A stretch of DNA of 64,000 nt from CAIWHR01 sp963813415 (GTDB lineage Bacteria > Pseudomonadota > Gammaproteobacteria > Burkholderiales > Casimicrobiaceae), in NCBI GenBank assembly GCA_963813415.1, contig CAWEYW010000009.1:558001-622000 (forward strand), read 5' to 3'. Position numbers and translations under genes: made by a program. The notes beneath the pieces are model-generated. The model saw only the letters and a list, made by a program, of their open reading frames with translations. It did not search any database and was not told the origin of the DNA. This document shows positions 26,639 to 34,610 of the stretch, in pieces (within the stretch, counting starts at the first letter, position 1; every line of letters starts with the position of its first letter).

Positions 26639-26953
26639 TCAGGCCGCCTCGGCGAGCGGCATCGCCATCAGGATGGCGGCGTGCACGCCGGCGACGCTGC
26701 GCTCCTTGTTGTTGCCGGTGAGGAGGTTCCACACGACTGCATCGTCGAAGCGGAACCGGCACATGAGCATGTTGGTTGCCGCGATCTTCAGGATCTGCGC
26801 GGTGGTGAGGCTCGCGATGATCTGTGCGACCTCTTCGCTGATCCCCAGCCGGAACATCCCTTCCGCACGGTCCTCGCGCAGCATTCGCTGGGCGAGGATC
26901 AGGTAGGTGAGGTTCGCTTCCCGGATTTCTTCAAGCATCTGTTCGGTCTTCAC
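26639..26953 (-). CDS. flhD: Flagellar master regulator subunit FlhD
   Basis: A 104-residue helical protein with the signature MLEEIREANLTYLILAQRMLREDRAEGMFRLGISEE and a C-terminal helix-turn-helix around FDDAVVWNLL. I chose the GTG at 26953, because GAGGGAGA stands seven to eight bases upstream and the protein then begins at the usual point. An in-frame ATG at 26980 would add nine residues that consist of that ribosome-binding sequence. The promoter must lie in the long gap to fliC. FlhDC sits at the top of the flagellar hierarchy. Confidence 0.93.
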   Translation of the reverse strand: MKTEQMLEEIREANLTYLILAQRMLREDRAEGMFRLGISEEVAQIIASLTTAQILKIAATNMLMCRFRFDDAVVWNLLTGNNKERSVAGVHAAILMAMPLAEAA

Positions 26954-27496
26954 GCCGCAATCTCCCTCGTTGGGGCCCATGACCCCGCATCGCTACTATC
27001 GGCTCGGACGATCTGCCGCAATAGGGCATTTGTTCTACGCAATGTGCCGGTACCTCGCCCAGCCTCGTGTACCAAACACGCCTACACCTTATGACGCCGA
27101 CATGGCGTCCGCAGGGTGCCGCCGGTGTGCGCGGGACGTTGTGCGTCACAAGCTTCCGCACCGCGCCAGCGCTTTCCCGGGTTTCGAGCTGTCGCACGCA
27201 AGGAGCGAATTGAACGGGTTTGCCTGCGCAGATCGACCGATCGGCCGATTGCACATTCCCCTACAGTTCGTTGCGTGAGGCAATCCGCTGCGCCCGTCGC
27301 CGGGCTTCCCGGAAATTCACCACCGCAGGGTCTATAGCAAATGCGGGGCCAGCCCGCGATTGCCCGGTTCACCGGAGCCTCAAGTTCCGCCGAACCCCGG
27401 TCGATAACCCCCCTGACGGCGGTGCACAAAGCCTCCCGATGAGGCAGCCCGAGTCATACGGCGGAATCGCCGGATACCCAGACAGGAGAATTCCAA
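26954..27496. other. Intergenic region between flhD and fliC
   Basis: A 543-base gap, the longest in the window. It carries the leftward flhDC promoter and leader and, on its right end, the sigma-28-type promoter of fliC. For flhDC I can only point to a weak TTGCGG-N17-TAGTAG pair at about 26993-27021 on the minus strand. The long leader leaves room for regulator sites, but I could not assign any. No open frame in it looks like a gene. Confidence 0.5.
27380..27407 (+). promoter_or_regulatory. Sigma-28 (FliA) promoter of fliC
   Basis: TCAAGTTC (27380-27387), twelve bases, GTCGATAA (27400-27407) match the FliA consensus TAAAGTTT/GCCGATAA at 13 of 16 positions, with one extra spacer base. The flagellin start is 89 bases downstream, preceded by AGGAG at 27484-27488. 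Confidence 0.85.
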
Positions 27497-28658
27497 ATGC
27501 CTCTCACAATCAATACCAACATCGCTTCACTGAACGCGCAGCGGAACCTGAACACCTCGCAGTCGAGCCTCGCCACGTCCCTGCAGCGCCTGTCCTCGGG
27601 CCTGCGGATCAACAGCGCCAAGGACGACGCCGCCGGCCTCGCGATCTCGGAACGCATGACGGCCCAGATCCGCGGCTTGAACCAGGCAGCGCGCAACGCC
27701 AACGATGGCATCTCCCTTTCGCAGACGGCGGAAGGCGCGCTGTCGGAAGTGACCAACAACCTGCAGCGCATCCGCGAGCTCTCCGTCCAGGCTCGAATGC
27801 GACCAACAGCACACGGACCGTGCCGCCCTGAACACGGAAGTCGGCCAGCAGCTGAAGCGGAAATCGACCGCGTGGCCAACCAGACCACGTTCAACGGCGT
27901 GAAGCTTCTCGACGGCTCGTTTTCTGGAGCCGGTATTCCAGGTCGGCGCCAATGCCGGTGAGACCATCAGCGGTTACATCGATCACGGACGCCAACGTCG
28001 CCGCGCTGGGTTCGGTCTCGCAAGCGACCGGTGCCGCGTTATCCGTCGCCGCGTCTTCGCTGACCGGCTTCGGCACGGCCATCACGGCCGGCGACGTGAC
28101 GGTCAATGGCATCAGCGTCGGTGCAATCGGTGCGGCCAGCAGTGCCGCCAACGGGCGGGCCAAGCTCGTCAACGCTATCAATAACGTCTCGGCGCGACGA
28201 CGTCGACGCGACCTACAACACGGCGACTGGCCAGATGACCCTTGCGAGCGCGTCGGCGATCACTATCGCCGTGCTGGCACCGCACCGACCGCAACGGTAT
28301 CCGGATGACGGCAGGGACTACGGCGCGGTGTCGACGACTACCGGCATCAGCAGGCTGGACGTGTCGAACTACGCCAACGCGCAGCTTGCAATCCAGAGGA
28401 CGACAGTGCACTGTCACGGCGGTGAACACGGCACGTGCGACTCTTGGCGCATACCAGAACCGGTTCATGTCGGTGGTCTCGAGCCTGCAAACGACGTCGG
28501 AAAACCTGTCGGCTTCCCGCAGCCGGATCCAGGACACGGATTTCGCGGCGGAAACGGCGAACCTGACGAAGAACCAGATCCTGCAGCAGGCCGGCACGGC
28601 AATGCTCGCGCAAGCGAACGCGCTGCCGAACAACGTGCTGACGCTGCTCCGCGGATGA
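27497..28658 (+). pseudogene. fliC: Flagellin gene fliC with at least eight frameshifts
   Basis: The product is recognisable from end to end but only by switching frames. It starts intact with MPLTINTNIASLNAQRNLNTS through QRIRELSVQA (27497-27790), then frames change near 27792, 27812, 27860, 27929, 27966, 28195, 28285, 28322 and 28395-28420. The last 80 residues, including SRIQDTDFAAETANLTK and the terminal VLTLLRG, are again intact. Joined, it would be about 385 residues with D0/D1 helices and a short variable centre. As written it gives a 154-residue fragment. The promoter and ribosome-binding site are good. Either the gene has decayed, or the consensus is wrong here, for example by merging flagellin variants. 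Confidence 0.88.
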
Positions 28659-28676
28659 TCTTCGCCTAGTAAAACG

Positions 28677-28701
28677 TCCGGGGCGGTGATCCCGTCCCGG
28701 A
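28677..28701 (+). terminator. Hairpin after fliC
   Basis: A ten-base-pair stem with one G-U pair (tccggggcgg / ccgtcccgga) and a five-base loop stands 18 bases after the flagellin stop and just before the flaG ribosome-binding site. It lacks a T-tract on the plus strand, so it could protect or attenuate the fliC message rather than end it. On the minus strand it is followed by TTTT. Confidence 0.5.
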
Positions 28702-28717
28702 TGTGACAGGAGGCAAC

Positions 28718-29059
28718 ATGCTGGTCGGAATGCTCGACAGCCTCCCGCCCTCGCCCACCCCGGTGCGCGAGGGCATTGTCGTCCCTGCGCTGCCCGGCGC
28801 AGCTGCCGCCGCGCAGGCACCTGCCGCGCCGCCCGCAGCCCCGGCGGTGCATGCCGCCGTTGCCGCGGCCAATGCGGTCCTGCGCACCATTTCCAACGCC
28901 GTCGAGTTCGAATACGACCCCGACGTCAACGTCACCGTGATCCGGCTCGTGGACACGAGTGATCACCAGGTGCTGCGGCAGATTCCCTCGCGCGAGATGC
29001 TGGAGATTGCTCGGGCCCTGGAACGCATGCAGGTCACGCTCGCGCACGGCAAGGCCTGA
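28718..29059 (+). CDS. flaG: Flagellar protein FlaG
   Basis: A 113-residue protein. The first half is an Ala/Pro-rich low-complexity segment (about residues 25-50). The conserved FlaG domain follows, with VEFEYDPDVNVTVIRLVDTSDHQVLRQIPSREML, a beta-rich region of unknown mechanism that influences filament length. AGGAGG at 28708-28713, four bases before the ATG, fixes the start at 28718 rather than the in-frame ATG at 28703. It lies between fliC and fliD, the usual place, and 28 bases before fliD. Confidence 0.92.
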   Translation: MLVGMLDSLPPSPTPVREGIVVPALPGAAAAAQAPAAPPAAPAVHAAVAAANAVLRTISNAVEFEYDPDVNVTVIRLVDTSDHQVLRQIPSREMLEIARALERMQVTLAHGKA

Positions 29060-29087
29060 TCGCACCGACCCTCTCGAACGGTATCTC

Positions 29088-31088
29088 ATGGCGACTCTCT
29101 CCTCTCCCGGCATCGGCTCCGGCCTCGACGTCACCGGCATCGTGCAAAAGCTGATGACGGTCGAGCAGCAACCGCTGACGCAGCTCGACGCGCAAACCTC
29201 GGCCGACCAGGCGAAGATCTCCGCCTACGGCACGCTCAAGGGCGCCCTGTCGGCGTTGCAGAGCGCGCTGCAGGGCCTCTCGACCAGCGCGGCGATGCAT
29301 ACGATGACCGCCACGATGAGCGACCCATCGGTGCTGACGGCCACGGCCGGCAACGGCACCGTTGCGGGCAGCTACCGCATGGAGGTGACCCAGCTCGCGC
29401 AGGCACAGAAGCTCGTGTCCGCCGGGTTTGCCACGACGGCCGACTCGGTGGGGAATGGCACGATTACGTTCGATTTCGGCACCGTGACGGGCGGGGTATT
29501 CACGCCGGGCGGTGCCAGTGGCCGCACGGTGACCATCGCGCCGGGCCAGGACACGCTCGCCGGCATCCGCGATGCGGTCAACGCGGCGAACATCGGTGTC
29601 ACCGCGACCATCGTCAACGATGGCAGCACGGCAGGCAACCGGCTCGTGTTCACCTCGACGGCCACCGGTGCGACCAACAGCATGCGCATCACCGTGACCG
29701 ATGGTGATGGCAACGCCACCGACGCCGCGGGGCTGTCGCAACTTGCCTACGACCCTGCCGGTACGGCGGGCGCCGGCAAGAACCTCACCGAGAAAGTTGC
29801 CGCAGTCGACGCGCTCCTCACGATCGACGGCATCCCCGTGAGCTCGGCGTCGAACACGCTGCCCAACGCCATCGACGGCCTCACCCTGAACCTGCTGAAG
29901 ACCAATACCGGCGCGCCGGCCACGCTTACGGTCGGCGCCGACAACGGCAGCATCGGCGCCGCGGTGTCGGCCTTCGTCAAGGGCTACAACAACCTCGACA
30001 CGACGTTCGACTCGCTCACGAAATACGATGCCACCAAGAAGCAGGCATCGGTGCTGACCGGCGACAGCACGGTGCGCATTGTGCAGACGCAGTTGCGCAC
30101 CATGCTTGGCGGCATCCTGGGCAGCGGCGCGTACAGCACGCTTTCGCAGGTCGGCGTCACCTTCCAGGTCGACGGCACGCTGGCACTCGACCCCGCGAAG
30201 CTCAACACGGCGCTCGCCAGCAACCCCACCGGCGTGACGCAGCTTTTCGCCGCGATGGGGACGGCGACCGACAGCCTCGTCGCGGTGAGCGGCTTCTCGC
30301 AGAAGACCGTCCCCGGCACCTACGCACTCGACGTCAGCCAGCTCGCGACGCGCGGCACGCTGGTCGGTCAGTCGGCCGCCGGTCTCACGATCACGGCGGG
30401 CGTGAACGACGTGCTGTCCGTGATGCTGGATGGCGTGACCGCGAGCATCACCCTCACCCCCGGCACCTACTCAACCGCGAGCGCGTTGGCCGCGGAAATC
30501 CAGTCGCGCATCAACGGTGCGAGCGCATTCAGCCAGGCTGGCTCGACGGTGACGGCGACGGAAACCGGTGGCGTGCTGACGCTCACATCCGGCCGCTATG
30601 GATCGGCTTCCACGCTTGGCGTGAGTGGCACGGCGGCAGCGGGTCTTTTCGGTGCCGCACCCGTGGCCACCAGTGGCGTGGACGTCGTCGGCACCCTCGA
30701 CGGCCAGGCCATGCTCGGCTCCGGGCGTTCGCTTCTGGGCGTGGCCGGGACGCCGTTCGAAGGACTGACGGTCGACGTCACCGGTGGGGCGATCGGGACG
30801 CGTGGCAGCATCACGTACCAGACGGGTTTCGCGTATCGCATGAACGAGCTCGTCAAGAACGTGGTCGGCGGCGATGGGGCGATTGCCGCCCGCACGGATG
30901 GCCTGCAGAAGGACATCGCCCAGATCGACAAGCGGCGCGAGGCGCTGAATGCGCGCCTCGCCCAGATCCAGGCGAACTATCTCGCGCAATTCAACGCCCT
31001 CGACACCCTGCTCTCGAACCTGAGCGCGCAGAGCACCGCCTTGCAGCAGCAGCTCGCGAGCCTGCCGAGCACGTCGTCGACCAAGTAA
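29088..31088 (+). CDS. fliD: Flagellar filament cap protein FliD
   Basis: A 666-residue cap protein, long for the family, where about 450-500 is common. The N-terminus LSSPGIGSGLDVTGIVQKLMTVEQQPL and the C-terminal coiled region QKDIAQIDKRREALNARLAQIQANYLAQF are classic. The centre holds two flagellin-IN-like modules at about 155-205 and 430-500 (LTLTSGRYGSAS), which account for the extra length. Base composition is uniform and the frame intact for 2 kb, in contrast to fliC next to it. FliD caps the growing filament and folds flagellin outside the cell. Confidence 0.94.
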   Translation: MATLSSPGIGSGLDVTGIVQKLMTVEQQPLTQLDAQTSADQAKISAYGTLKGALSALQSALQGLSTSAAMHTMTATMSDPSVLTATAGNGTVAGSYRMEVTQLAQAQKLVSAGFATTADSVGNGTITFDFGTVTGGVFTPGGASGRTVTIAPGQDTLAGIRDAVNAANIGVTATIVNDGSTAGNRLVFTSTATGATNSMRITVTDGDGNATDAAGLSQLAYDPAGTAGAGKNLTEKVAAVDALLTIDGIPVSSASNTLPNAIDGLTLNLLKTNTGAPATLTVGADNGSIGAAVSAFVKGYNNLDTTFDSLTKYDATKKQASVLTGDSTVRIVQTQLRTMLGGILGSGAYSTLSQVGVTFQVDGTLALDPAKLNTALASNPTGVTQLFAAMGTATDSLVAVSGFSQKTVPGTYALDVSQLATRGTLVGQSAAGLTITAGVNDVLSVMLDGVTASITLTPGTYSTASALAAEIQSRINGASAFSQAGSTVTATETGGVLTLTSGRYGSASTLGVSGTAAAGLFGAAPVATSGVDVVGTLDGQAMLGSGRSLLGVAGTPFEGLTVDVTGGAIGTRGSITYQTGFAYRMNELVKNVVGGDGAIAARTDGLQKDIAQIDKRREALNARLAQIQANYLAQFNALDTLLSNLSAQSTALQQQLASLPSTSSTK

Positions 31089-31155
31089 TCGGGCTCAAGG
31101 GCGCGTCAGGATGGCCGATAGAACTGGAGTCGAGTCTTGAACGGAATCACCCGCC

Positions 31156-31581
31156 ATGTTCCCGCAACGCGCCGCGCAGGCTTACGCGCAGATCGGCCTC
31201 GAAACGGGAGTGGCCGCCGCTTCGCCGCACCGCCTCGTCCTCATGCTCTATGACGGTGCCCTGAAGGCGATAGCCGAAGCCATGGATCACGCGGTCACCG
31301 GCAACGTCGCCGGACGCGGTGCAGCGCTGTCGCGCGCGCTGTCGATCATCGACGAGGGCCTGAAGACGAGCGTCGACGTCGCCGCCGGTGGCGTGATCGC
31401 GCGACACCTCGTCGACCTGTACGACTACATGACCCGGCGCCTGCTCCTGGCCAGCATCCGCAACGATGCGCCGATGATGGGCGAAGTGGCAGGCCTGCTG
31501 CGCGAGCTTCGCGAAGCCTGGGCCAGCATCGATCAACCTGCAGCCGCTGTGGCGACTGCGCCGAGCTACGCCAGCGCATGA
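31156..31581 (+). CDS. fliS: Flagellin export chaperone FliS
   Basis: A 141-residue four-helix chaperone. AYAQIGLETGVAAASPHRLVLMLYDGALKAI matches the family consensus, including the conserved Y near the N-terminus and LMLYDGAL. The C-terminal helix ends in an Ala/Pro-rich tail. FliS binds the disordered C-terminus of flagellin in the cytoplasm and delivers it to FlhA. Its stop overlaps the fliT start as ATGA. An intact chaperone beside a broken flagellin gene suggests flagellin is, or was until recently, made. Confidence 0.94.
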   Translation: MFPQRAAQAYAQIGLETGVAAASPHRLVLMLYDGALKAIAEAMDHAVTGNVAGRGAALSRALSIIDEGLKTSVDVAAGGVIARHLVDLYDYMTRRLLLASIRNDAPMMGEVAGLLRELREAWASIDQPAAAVATAPSYASA

Positions 31582-31904
31582 ACACTGATCAACGACGCAT
31601 CCTTCTCGGCTATTACGAAGCGATCGGCCGCGTGTCGCAGCTGATGCTCCATGCCGCCACGCGCCGCGACTGGAAGGCGCTCGAGCACGCGCACACGTGC
31701 TGCGAGGAACTCATCCGCTGCATCCAGGAGACCGGGCTCACCCCCGAGGCCCTCGACGACGCCGGACGCAAGCGACGCATGGAAATCCTGCGCCAGATCC
31801 TTGCCGACGACGCGCGCATCCGTGACATCGCGCATCCCTCCGTTGGCCGGCTCGGCACCATGCTCGGCCTGCGGCCGGTGACCGCCCTGGAGCGCTGCCT
31901 GTAG
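31578..31904 (+). CDS. fliT: Flagellar export chaperone FliT
   Basis: A 108-residue helical protein whose position after fliS and pattern (YYEAIGRVSQLMLHAATRRDWKALEHAHTCCEELI) fit FliT, the FliD chaperone that in enterics also antagonises FlhDC. Sequence is weakly conserved in this family, so the assignment rests largely on gene order and helical composition. The motif LRQILADDARIRDIAHPSVGRL resembles the terminal helices of the family. Translationally coupled to fliS. Confidence 0.8.
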   Translation: MNTDQRRILLGYYEAIGRVSQLMLHAATRRDWKALEHAHTCCEELIRCIQETGLTPEALDDAGRKRRMEILRQILADDARIRDIAHPSVGRLGTMLGLRPVTALERCL

Positions 31905-31946
31905 GGCGCGACACCGACTGGATGCCGGCGCAGCCGGGACTGCGGC

Positions 31947-32939
31947 ATGATCAACGTTCAAAACCTTGCCGTGCTGCTCCGCGCCCTGCGCCAGGGTGAG
32001 CCATCGTCACGCGCACCGGGTGCCGCACGGCCCGTCGCCGGCATTGCACCTGTCCTCGCCCTCGCCGCCGAGGACGGCAGTGCTGCCGCGCTGCGTGCGG
32101 CAACGGATCATCTTGCCGATGGCACCGATCGCGCACGAGCGCGTGTTCCGGCCGAGCAGGCAGGCGTTGGCCGCAACGAGCGCGCGACCGCGCCGCTCCC
32201 CGATGCGGCCCTGCCGCGCGCGCTGGACGCCGCGCGTGCGGCATCGGCTGGCACGACGGTGGCACTTTCCGCAGGCGGCGCACTGCTCGGGGAAATGCTT
32301 GCGACTGCCGACGACGCTCCGGCCGCCACCATCCGCGCCGCGCGGCCGCTCGTCGGCCACGATGGCGATGGTGGACCCGGCCTCGCCGATGCCCTGCAGC
32401 GGTCGGTGCGGCACAGCGGCATGTTCTACGAAGCGCATCTGGCGCGCTGGTCGCATGAGGCGTACCCGACCGCCGAGCTGGTCATGGAACCGCAGGCGGC
32501 ATGGTCCGCGCCGTCGGGGACCGATATCGATGCGGCGGCCGGCGCTCCCGTCCATGGTGAGGGGACGCGCGCCGACCCCGCAGCCATGGTCCGGCAGCAG
32601 CTCGACGCCCTGGAGACCGGCCGCTTTGCCTGGATGGGGGAGATATGGCCCCGTCAGTCCGGGACGATCACCTTCGAAGATCTGACCCACGCCGCGGACC
32701 CTGACGGTTCCGGCGCGCCGCCGGAAGAAGGAACGTGTTCGAGTCGCATCGAGCTCGACCTTCCCGTGCTCGGCCGGGTCGCCGCGGTGATCAGCGTGCG
32801 GGGCCAAGGCGTGTCCTGCCGTATCACCGCGGCAACGGAAACGGGACGCCGACGCCTCGATGCTGCCGGTCCCGATCTGGCCACGGCACTGTCGGATCGC
32901 GCCCTGGCACTCGCCAGTTTCACCGTCGAGCATGCATAG
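31947..32939 (+). CDS. FliK-like hook-length control domain protein (second copy)
   Basis: A 330-residue protein. The first 170 residues are Ala/Arg/Asp-rich and disordered. From about residue 205 comes a conserved C-terminal domain: MVRQQLDALETGRFAWMGEIWPRQSGTITFED and SRIELDLPVLGRVAAVISVRGQGVSCRITA, like the FliK substrate-switch domain. It overlaps by 8 bases a gene for a small FlhB-type protein, and FliK's partner is FlhB, so the two may act together. A more typical fliK sits at 39820. Function as a true hook ruler is unlikely given the short N-terminus. Confidence 0.72.
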   Translation: MINVQNLAVLLRALRQGEPSSRAPGAARPVAGIAPVLALAAEDGSAAALRAATDHLADGTDRARARVPAEQAGVGRNERATAPLPDAALPRALDAARAASAGTTVALSAGGALLGEMLATADDAPAATIRAARPLVGHDGDGGPGLADALQRSVRHSGMFYEAHLARWSHEAYPTAELVMEPQAAWSAPSGTDIDAAAGAPVHGEGTRADPAAMVRQQLDALETGRFAWMGEIWPRQSGTITFEDLTHAADPDGSGAPPEEGTCSSRIELDLPVLGRVAAVISVRGQGVSCRITAATETGRRRLDAAGPDLATALSDRALALASFTVEHA

Positions 32940-33240
32940 CCCGTCGGAACGCGAGGCGCACACTGCGACGGCGGTCGCGCTCCGCTACGCCCAGGGCGAT
33001 GGCGCACCGCGCGTCGTCGCCAAAGGCCGCGGCATGCTTGCCCAGGAGATCATCCGGCGGGCCCGGGACGCGGGCCTCTTCGTGCACGAATCCGAAGAGC
33101 TGACCTCGCTGCTGATGCAGGTCGATCTCGACGAGCGCATTCCACCCAGCCTCTACGTGGCCGTCGCCGAGCTGCTCGCCTGGGTGCATCGCGTGGAGCA
33201 CGCCGAGGCACACGCCACGGCGGGTCACCCGGTGCCATGA
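32932..33240 (+). CDS. flhX: FlhX, FlhB C-terminal domain paralogue
   Basis: A 102-residue soluble protein that aligns with FlhB just after its cleavage site: AVALRYAQGDGAPRVVAKGRG here against AVALEYHEGMRAPRVVAKGIE in FlhB of this window. The alignment runs on to the end of the fold (IPPSLYVAVAELLAWVHRVE). The membrane part and NPTH are absent, so it equals the post-cleavage FlhB fragment. In other species such proteins can substitute for the cleaved FlhB domain in export switching. It is coupled to the upstream FliK-like gene and overlaps ycgR as ATGA. Confidence 0.87.
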   Translation: MHSPSEREAHTATAVALRYAQGDGAPRVVAKGRGMLAQEIIRRARDAGLFVHESEELTSLLMQVDLDERIPPSLYVAVAELLAWVHRVEHAEAHATAGHPVP

Positions 33241-34001
33241 TGCAGGCACAGGGCGTGACGGCCGGCAGTGCCGCCGACGACGAACGCTACCAGGTCTATT
33301 CGCGACTGGAGATCGTCTCGATCCTGCGCTCGCTGGCGGCGAAGCGCGAGCTCGTGAGCGTCCATTTCGGTAATGGCGACGCGATGCTGACGCTCGTCAT
33401 CGCGGTCGATTCCGAGAACGACCAGGTGCTGCTCGACTGCTGCCCCGACCCAGCGCTCAATGCACGGCTCTTGGCGGCACGGCGCCTGGTGTGCGAATCG
33501 CGTCTCGCGCACATTCCGATCCGCTTCACCGCCGAAGGTGCGAGCGCGACGTACTTCCAGGGGGAGCCCGCCTTCGCAGTGCGCTTGCCGAGCGCGATGG
33601 CGCGGATCCAGCGACGGGAGTTCTACCGCGTCCGCGTACCTATCGCGCAACCCGTGCGCTGCGAGATACCCGCGGCACACGATGGCGTTGCCGGTGCGAT
33701 GCTCGTGAGCGCACGCGTTCTGGACATGAGTTGTGGCGGTCTCTCGCTGACGGATCTGCCGCCCGCGGTGTCATGGGAGCTCGGCACCGTGCACCAGGCC
33801 TGTCGGCTCCCGCTCCCTGGCGTCGGCACCTTGGTGATCGATCTCGAGGTCGTCCGGCTGACACATGCGCCCGCAGGTCCGGCGATGCGCGGGCCGCACG
33901 CCGGCGTTCACTTCGTGGGTCTCAACGACGGCAATCGCACGCGCCTGCAGCGGTTCATCAACGAGCTGCAGCGCATCGAGCTCGCGCGCTTGCCATCATG
34001 A
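33237..34001 (+). CDS. ycgR: Flagellar brake protein YcgR (PilZ domain)
   Basis: A 254-residue protein with two domains. The N-terminal YcgR domain (about 15-120) has YSRLEIVSILRSLAAKRELVSVHF. The C-terminal PilZ domain has the c-di-GMP motif RRxxxR in QRREFYRVRV (about residue 125) and DMSCGGLSL (about 165). YcgR binds c-di-GMP and slows the motor at the stator-FliG interface. It is the last gene of the fliC-to-ycgR run and faces the convergent fliE after 79 bases with no terminator that I can see. Confidence 0.92.
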   Translation: MMQAQGVTAGSAADDERYQVYSRLEIVSILRSLAAKRELVSVHFGNGDAMLTLVIAVDSENDQVLLDCCPDPALNARLLAARRLVCESRLAHIPIRFTAEGASATYFQGEPAFAVRLPSAMARIQRREFYRVRVPIAQPVRCEIPAAHDGVAGAMLVSARVLDMSCGGLSLTDLPPAVSWELGTVHQACRLPLPGVGTLVIDLEVVRLTHAPAGPAMRGPHAGVHFVGLNDGNRTRLQRFINELQRIELARLPS

Positions 34002-34080
34002 TCCGTGCGGGCGGGCCTTGATTCGGCCAACCCCGCATTGCTGCATCGTCACCATCGCCGGCGCAAGCCGCGCGCCGCGC

Positions 34081-34431
34081 TCAGATTTGCAGGTTCATGA
34101 CGTCGTGATACGCGGCAACGACGCGGTTGCGGACCTGGACCATCTGCTGGAAAGAGATGTTGGCCTTCGACAGCGACACCATCGTCTCTTCCAGGCTGAC
34201 CTTGGGGTCGCCGAGCTGAAACCGCTCCGCGAGGCCCATTGCCTGCTGCTGGGAATCGTCGACGCGCGCGAGGCTGTTCTTCAGCACGGCGGCGAAATCC
34301 ACGGGCTTGGCGCCCGCGGCGGCCGTCGCCCCGCCCGCAGCCTTCATGTCCCCGGGAAAGTGCGCGAGCGCAGCCCGTGCGGCCTCGAGCTTGGCCAGGA
34401 GCGTGTTCATCGATGTGGGTTCGATCGCCAT
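34081..34431 (-). CDS. fliE: Flagellar basal-body protein FliE
   Basis: A 116-residue protein. Its C-terminal half has the family hallmark VSLEETMVSLSKANISFQQMVQVRNRVVAAYHDVMNLQI, and the middle has PVDFAAVLKNSLARVDDSQQQAMGLAERF. FliE joins the MS ring to the rod. The ATG at 34431 has AGGAC six bases upstream; an internal ATG seven codons later is possible. It is divergent from fliF; the 180-base gap should hold class II promoters, but I could not identify them with confidence. Confidence 0.94.
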   Translation of the reverse strand: MAIEPTSMNTLLAKLEAARAALAHFPGDMKAAGGATAAAGAKPVDFAAVLKNSLARVDDSQQQAMGLAERFQLGDPKVSLEETMVSLSKANISFQQMVQVRNRVVAAYHDVMNLQI

Positions 34432-34610
34432 GTCGGTCCTCCGGTCCGGAGCGCCAGCACGGAGGCGCTTCGACACGACAGCAGCATAGGCCGGCGAGCG
34501 CCCCGGGAGCGGGCCGAAATGGCAGGGAAAAGAGGGCTTAATCGGACCTTGGAGGGGGCGACCCGCTCGCAATAATCGCAGCGTTCCCCAAACCGGCGCG
34601 CATCCTCCAC

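Noticed and set aside
34432..34610. Sigma-54 promoter between fliE and fliF
   Set aside because: A TGGCAGG is present, but the GC element at the required spacing is missing.
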